Part shown: piece after piece, positions 62,001-64,000 of the stretch | Position numbering within the stretch: position 1 is the first letter of the stretch | Layout of the letters: the number at the start of each line of letters is the position of its first letter | NCBI GenBank assembly: GCA_935421135.1 | Contig: OW285194.1 | Coordinates: forward strand, 9,718,376 to 9,782,375 | From: Bugulina stolonifera | Taxonomy: Eukaryota > Bryozoa > Gymnolaemata > Cheilostomatida > Bugulidae | Direction: 5' to 3' | Length of the DNA: 64,000 nucleotides | Notes under the pieces: model-generated | What the model was told of the DNA's origin: nothing | Databases searched by the model: none | Seen by the model: only the letters and a program-made list of their open reading frames with translations | Position numbers and translations under genes: made by a program

Positions 62001-63053
62001 GTTGAGCATGGAATGAAGGCCTCAGGTGAATTCTTCTTCAGTCACATGATATTTGTCATTAAGTCACAGTCATACTTGTTAAGCCATATGCTAGTTTATG
62101 CGAGATTTTAGCATTCAATTTATTCGCTTGCAGTTATGCATAGCGTGTGGGCCAAACCTCTAAACCATAAAATTATGGCATCTCTGTGTACATACATGTA
62201 TTCATGTGTATTCTCACTATTGTAGGGGGTCCAGGAGCCAGAAACGTGCCTTTCAAAACTGGGAGAAAAAGTTGTGCTGATCCTGCCAATTACAACAGAG
62301 CTCTAACCTTTCCCCAGGTACTCGTCCAATCAAATCTCCCACTAGATATCTTTAGACATGTCACCCCCTTCTCAGTTATTTTTTGTCAAGTGAAGAATTC
62401 AAACTATAGCCTTTACCTAATGTTGTTGAGACCAATAGAGAAGATCATTGTTCCAAGACGTGCACTATGAATATCTATCATTTGCTGAGTCAATGAATTT
62501 CTCTAATTTCATAGTCTTGGAACATTTCTGAGAACAGGTTGCCATGTTCTGCTTGCACCGACAGAGCTGAGAGACCAGCCACACCATAAATTTATTCCAC
62601 TAAAAATGTTTCAAGACAAATTGATGTTTATTTCAACCGAGTAAATTTTTCAGTCTAAATAGGAGATTAACATGATAGTAACTTGGAGATTAGGTTAAAT
62701 GTGGAAGTGGCCATGACAGAATGAATTCGGAGTTGATTAATTCCTGCAGATACCATCCGTTCTTATTACATACAATTACAGCACAAAGGGAATGGAAGAT
62801 TGTGGAAGTGTAATTTATATATGCAATATCTCTGTGAACAGTTTCAGTTGTACTGTTACAAACATATCATATATCCATTAGCCCTTCAACTTGGAGTGCC
62901 AAAATGGATAAGTGGTATTTTTTAAAAATATCCTTTGGTCCTACTTTGATCAAAGCAATTTCTCCATTTACTTTTAGGGTGAAAACACAGATGGTCTTGA
63001 CTTTCTAGTGAGGGAATTCGGTGTTAGCAGAGTAGAAGCCATGGCTCTCCTAG
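55986..63053 (+). CDS. Plant-type haem peroxidase (animal branch), partial gene
   Basis: Exons found: 55986-56050, 56718-56836, 57387-57526, 59732-59825, 61900-62025, 62226-62317, 62978-63053; all successive phases agree. The product starts with a hydrophobic helix, has a Lys/Arg/Asn-rich linker, then the peroxidase fold: helix A (LNEVIAIASRWVAAD), distal-histidine helix (MVQLVFHSCVGGCDGCIN), then SFADFVVLLGSQAVEHG, a GGP...FKTGRKSCADP segment and a following helix ending EAMALL. This order matches the animal 'putative ascorbate peroxidase' proteins related to class I/II plant peroxidases. Those enzymes use haem and H2O2 to oxidise small molecules. Distal Arg is Gln and the Asp after distal His is Ser. 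The initiator exon is not identified, and the next exon, expected to carry the proximal His (AHTLG-like), is not found before 64000. Confidence 0.85.
56718..56836 (+). CDS. Peroxidase exon: basic linker
   Basis: Enters in phase 2 after ttgttcag and leaves in phase 1 at gtaaaaaa. About 40 residues, almost half Lys/Arg and many Asn (for example RRNNRKFKRNKNRNR), with one Cys near the end. No acidic residues until the last few. It joins the hydrophobic helix to the peroxidase fold. Only phase and composition support it. Confidence 0.6.
57223..57392 (+). repeat. 19 bp tandem array of fused 3'/5' splice sites, nine copies
   Basis: Unit tgtatcttgcaggtaaatg. The nine gcag|gtaaat junctions run from 57234/57235 to 57386/57387 at exact 19 bp spacing (152 bp = 8 periods). 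Each copy holds a good 3' splice site (tatcttgcag) immediately abutting a 5' splice-site-like gtaaat. The last copy provides the 3' splice site and first bases of the next peroxidase exon. The minus-strand open frames rich in YTFTCKIHIYLQD are artefacts. Confidence 0.95.
57387..57526 (+). CDS. Peroxidase exon: start of catalytic domain, helix A
   Basis: The 3' splice site is the last cttgcag of the 19 bp array; phase 1 entry gives GKCIPKEQDTKGLG, then GGDKPSLNEVIAIASRWVAAD and the donor gtatgt in phase 0. Using any earlier copy of the array as acceptor meets a stop (agg taa) within eight codons, so only the last copy is compatible with this frame. The helix A spacing to the distal His is normal for the fold. 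Confidence 0.8.
59160..59670 (+). other. Less AT-rich island in peroxidase intron
   Basis: About 500 bp with higher GC than its surroundings and overlapping open frames in two phases (59242-59484 and 59364-59669). I recognise neither peptide and see no ATG-donor arrangement joining the flanking exons. It may be a decayed transposable element or retroposed fragment. Confidence 0.35.
59732..59825 (+). CDS. Peroxidase exon: distal histidine loop, with substitutions
   Basis: Phase 0 entry after ttgatag (an in-frame stop in the intron), phase 1 exit at gtgcgt. Encodes RERIPNMVQLVFHSC then VGGCDGCINTATSSNK. The Cys pattern CVGGCDGC is the signature of the animal members. The position four before the distal His, Arg in classical peroxidases, is Gln (cag), and the residue after His is Ser (agt) rather than Asp. 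Confidence 0.88.
61900..62317 (+). CDS. Peroxidase exons: central domain
   Basis: 61900-62025 (3' site tttttacag) encodes GLRGSYSLVQALWKKEVKQA and SFADFVVLLGSQAVEHG, the conserved 'ADxxxLxGxxAV' helix. 62226-62317 encodes GGPGARNVPFKTGRKSCADP and RALTFPQ, the 'GR.xC..P' segment preceding the proximal side. Junctions are phase 1 and phase 0. Confidence 0.88.
62978..63053 (+). CDS. Peroxidase exon: helix before the proximal histidine
   Basis: Acceptor cttttag, phase 0; encodes GENTDGLDFLVREFGVSRVE then AMALL, with donor gtaggt in phase 1. In the family the next residues are G-A/G-H-T-L/I-G, carrying the haem-ligating His. I searched the remaining 950 bases for an acceptor followed by such a motif and found none, so the gene continues beyond the window. 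Confidence 0.85.
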
Positions 63054-64000
63054 GTAGGTTATGATGTCCGAATCAGGCCACCAAGTCTCTCTGATTCCGC
63101 AGGAGACTCTCTGATTCTCAACTCAAATTGCAGTACCCAACTCAAAATAGACACCCCTCCCCCTCCACCAAAATGCAGAATCTCTCTGATTTTTATTAGT
63201 CGAAGTTGGCAAGTCTGGTCGAAATGAAGTTATTGAGTATGGTAGTGGTAGCGGAATGAAGGATAGCAAAAATCTTTTCCTACCATTAATATACATGTAC
63301 AACATTACTGAAGCAGAAAAATTAGTAATCATATGATTGAAACAGCCTTGCTCATGTGCTTGAAAAGCCAGCGCAGAGAAAATTATTTTTAAGTTCAAAT
63401 TCATAGATCTCTGATGTAACTTCTGCTGTATTTTTAATAGATATCATTTCACCACCAAAGAATGGCAGTGGGAAATTCATGCGTTTAAATATAGATTTGT
63501 AATTAAAAATCTAGTCTGTGAATATGATGTACTAACGACTCTATACAGTACAGGAGTTATCTTCTCCCATAGGCAAACCCAAACGCAAGCAGATGACTCC
63601 TTACTGAATTTTAATGTACAATGTGCATTTAGACATGTGCAGCTGGGTTACATGTACCTAAATACAAGGAATGCGACAGATTGATGTTGGCATTTATGTG
63701 CAGCTACAATTGTATCTGCGGTCCCATGTAATTAATCTCAACATGGCTTCTGTAATCCCAAAAGAGAAGAGATGTAAAACTGATCTAGGGTAACAACCAA
63801 TCTTTTCTACTTGCCTTTAGTATACAAATTCCAGTAAATTGTATTTTTAACAAAATTTGAGACATAAATTATTATTCTTCTAGCAACATACATAATAACA
63901 TATGCTATAGCAATAGCTAGAAAACATTACAAAAGTCCATTTGATATGTCAGCTGTCCAGATTATAGGATTATTTTGACTGATAGATTCTGTACCTCATT
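63054..64000 (+). other. Start of a peroxidase intron, no exon seen
   Basis: AT-rich, with a hairpin-forming catgtac block near 63290-63300 and a GGAGTTATCTTCTCC-type motif at 63553. Candidate acceptors at about 63440 and 63570 lead to short frames without peroxidase similarity. Confidence 0.6.

Noticed and set aside
1..64000. tRNA, rRNA, CRISPR or bacterial operon features
   Set aside because: No tRNA-like B-box arrangement, rRNA segment or regularly spaced unique spacers seen; repeats have no spacers, and the genes are split by spliceosomal introns.

Overview
The window is AT-rich nuclear DNA from an invertebrate animal. The evidence is three intron-rich genes with GT-AG introns, mostly 0.1 to 3 kb long, all encoding metazoan-type proteins, plus minisatellites, foldback repeats and a solo LTR. 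I cannot name the lineage. The animal branch of plant-type haem peroxidases is known from sponges, cnidarians, molluscs and deuterostome invertebrates, and the abundant catgtacatg palindromes suit several marine phyla.

Layout. 1-18188: no gene I can support, apart from one spliceable candidate exon on the minus strand (4343-4539); it must also hold the 5' non-coding exon(s) of the first gene. 18189-38215 (+): a complete SLC8-type Na+/Ca2+ exchanger in 19 coding exons. The exon lengths sum to 2757 nt (918 residues) and every junction is phase-compatible; two exons are microexons of 12 and 15 nt. 38216-46848: its 3' flank and a repeat-rich stretch dominated by three tandem copies of a ~1.55 kb unit, the second split by a 675 bp solo LTR. 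46849-53212 (-): a complete FAD-linked D-lactate dehydrogenase (LDHD type) in 12 coding exons, 1710 nt, 569 residues. 53213-55985: a divergent intergenic/5' region. 55986-63053 (+): the 5' and central part of a plant-type haem peroxidase, preceded by a hydrophobic segment and a very basic linker. Its first exon was not found, and the proximal-histidine exon lies beyond the window.

The genes do not form a pathway. The exchanger extrudes Ca2+ at the plasma membrane, LDHD oxidises D-lactate in mitochondria, and the peroxidase is a membrane or secretory protein with a substituted distal pocket (Arg to Gln, Asp to Ser).

Most worth a second look: the altered peroxidase active site; a nine-copy 19 bp array in which every copy is a 3' splice site abutting a 5' splice site, placed exactly at a peroxidase exon boundary; a duplicated 5' splice site in the exchanger; the exchanger microexons; and the solo LTR whose empty site survives in a neighbouring repeat copy. 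All exon models are manual, based on reading frame, splice-site sequence and family knowledge, with no transcript evidence.
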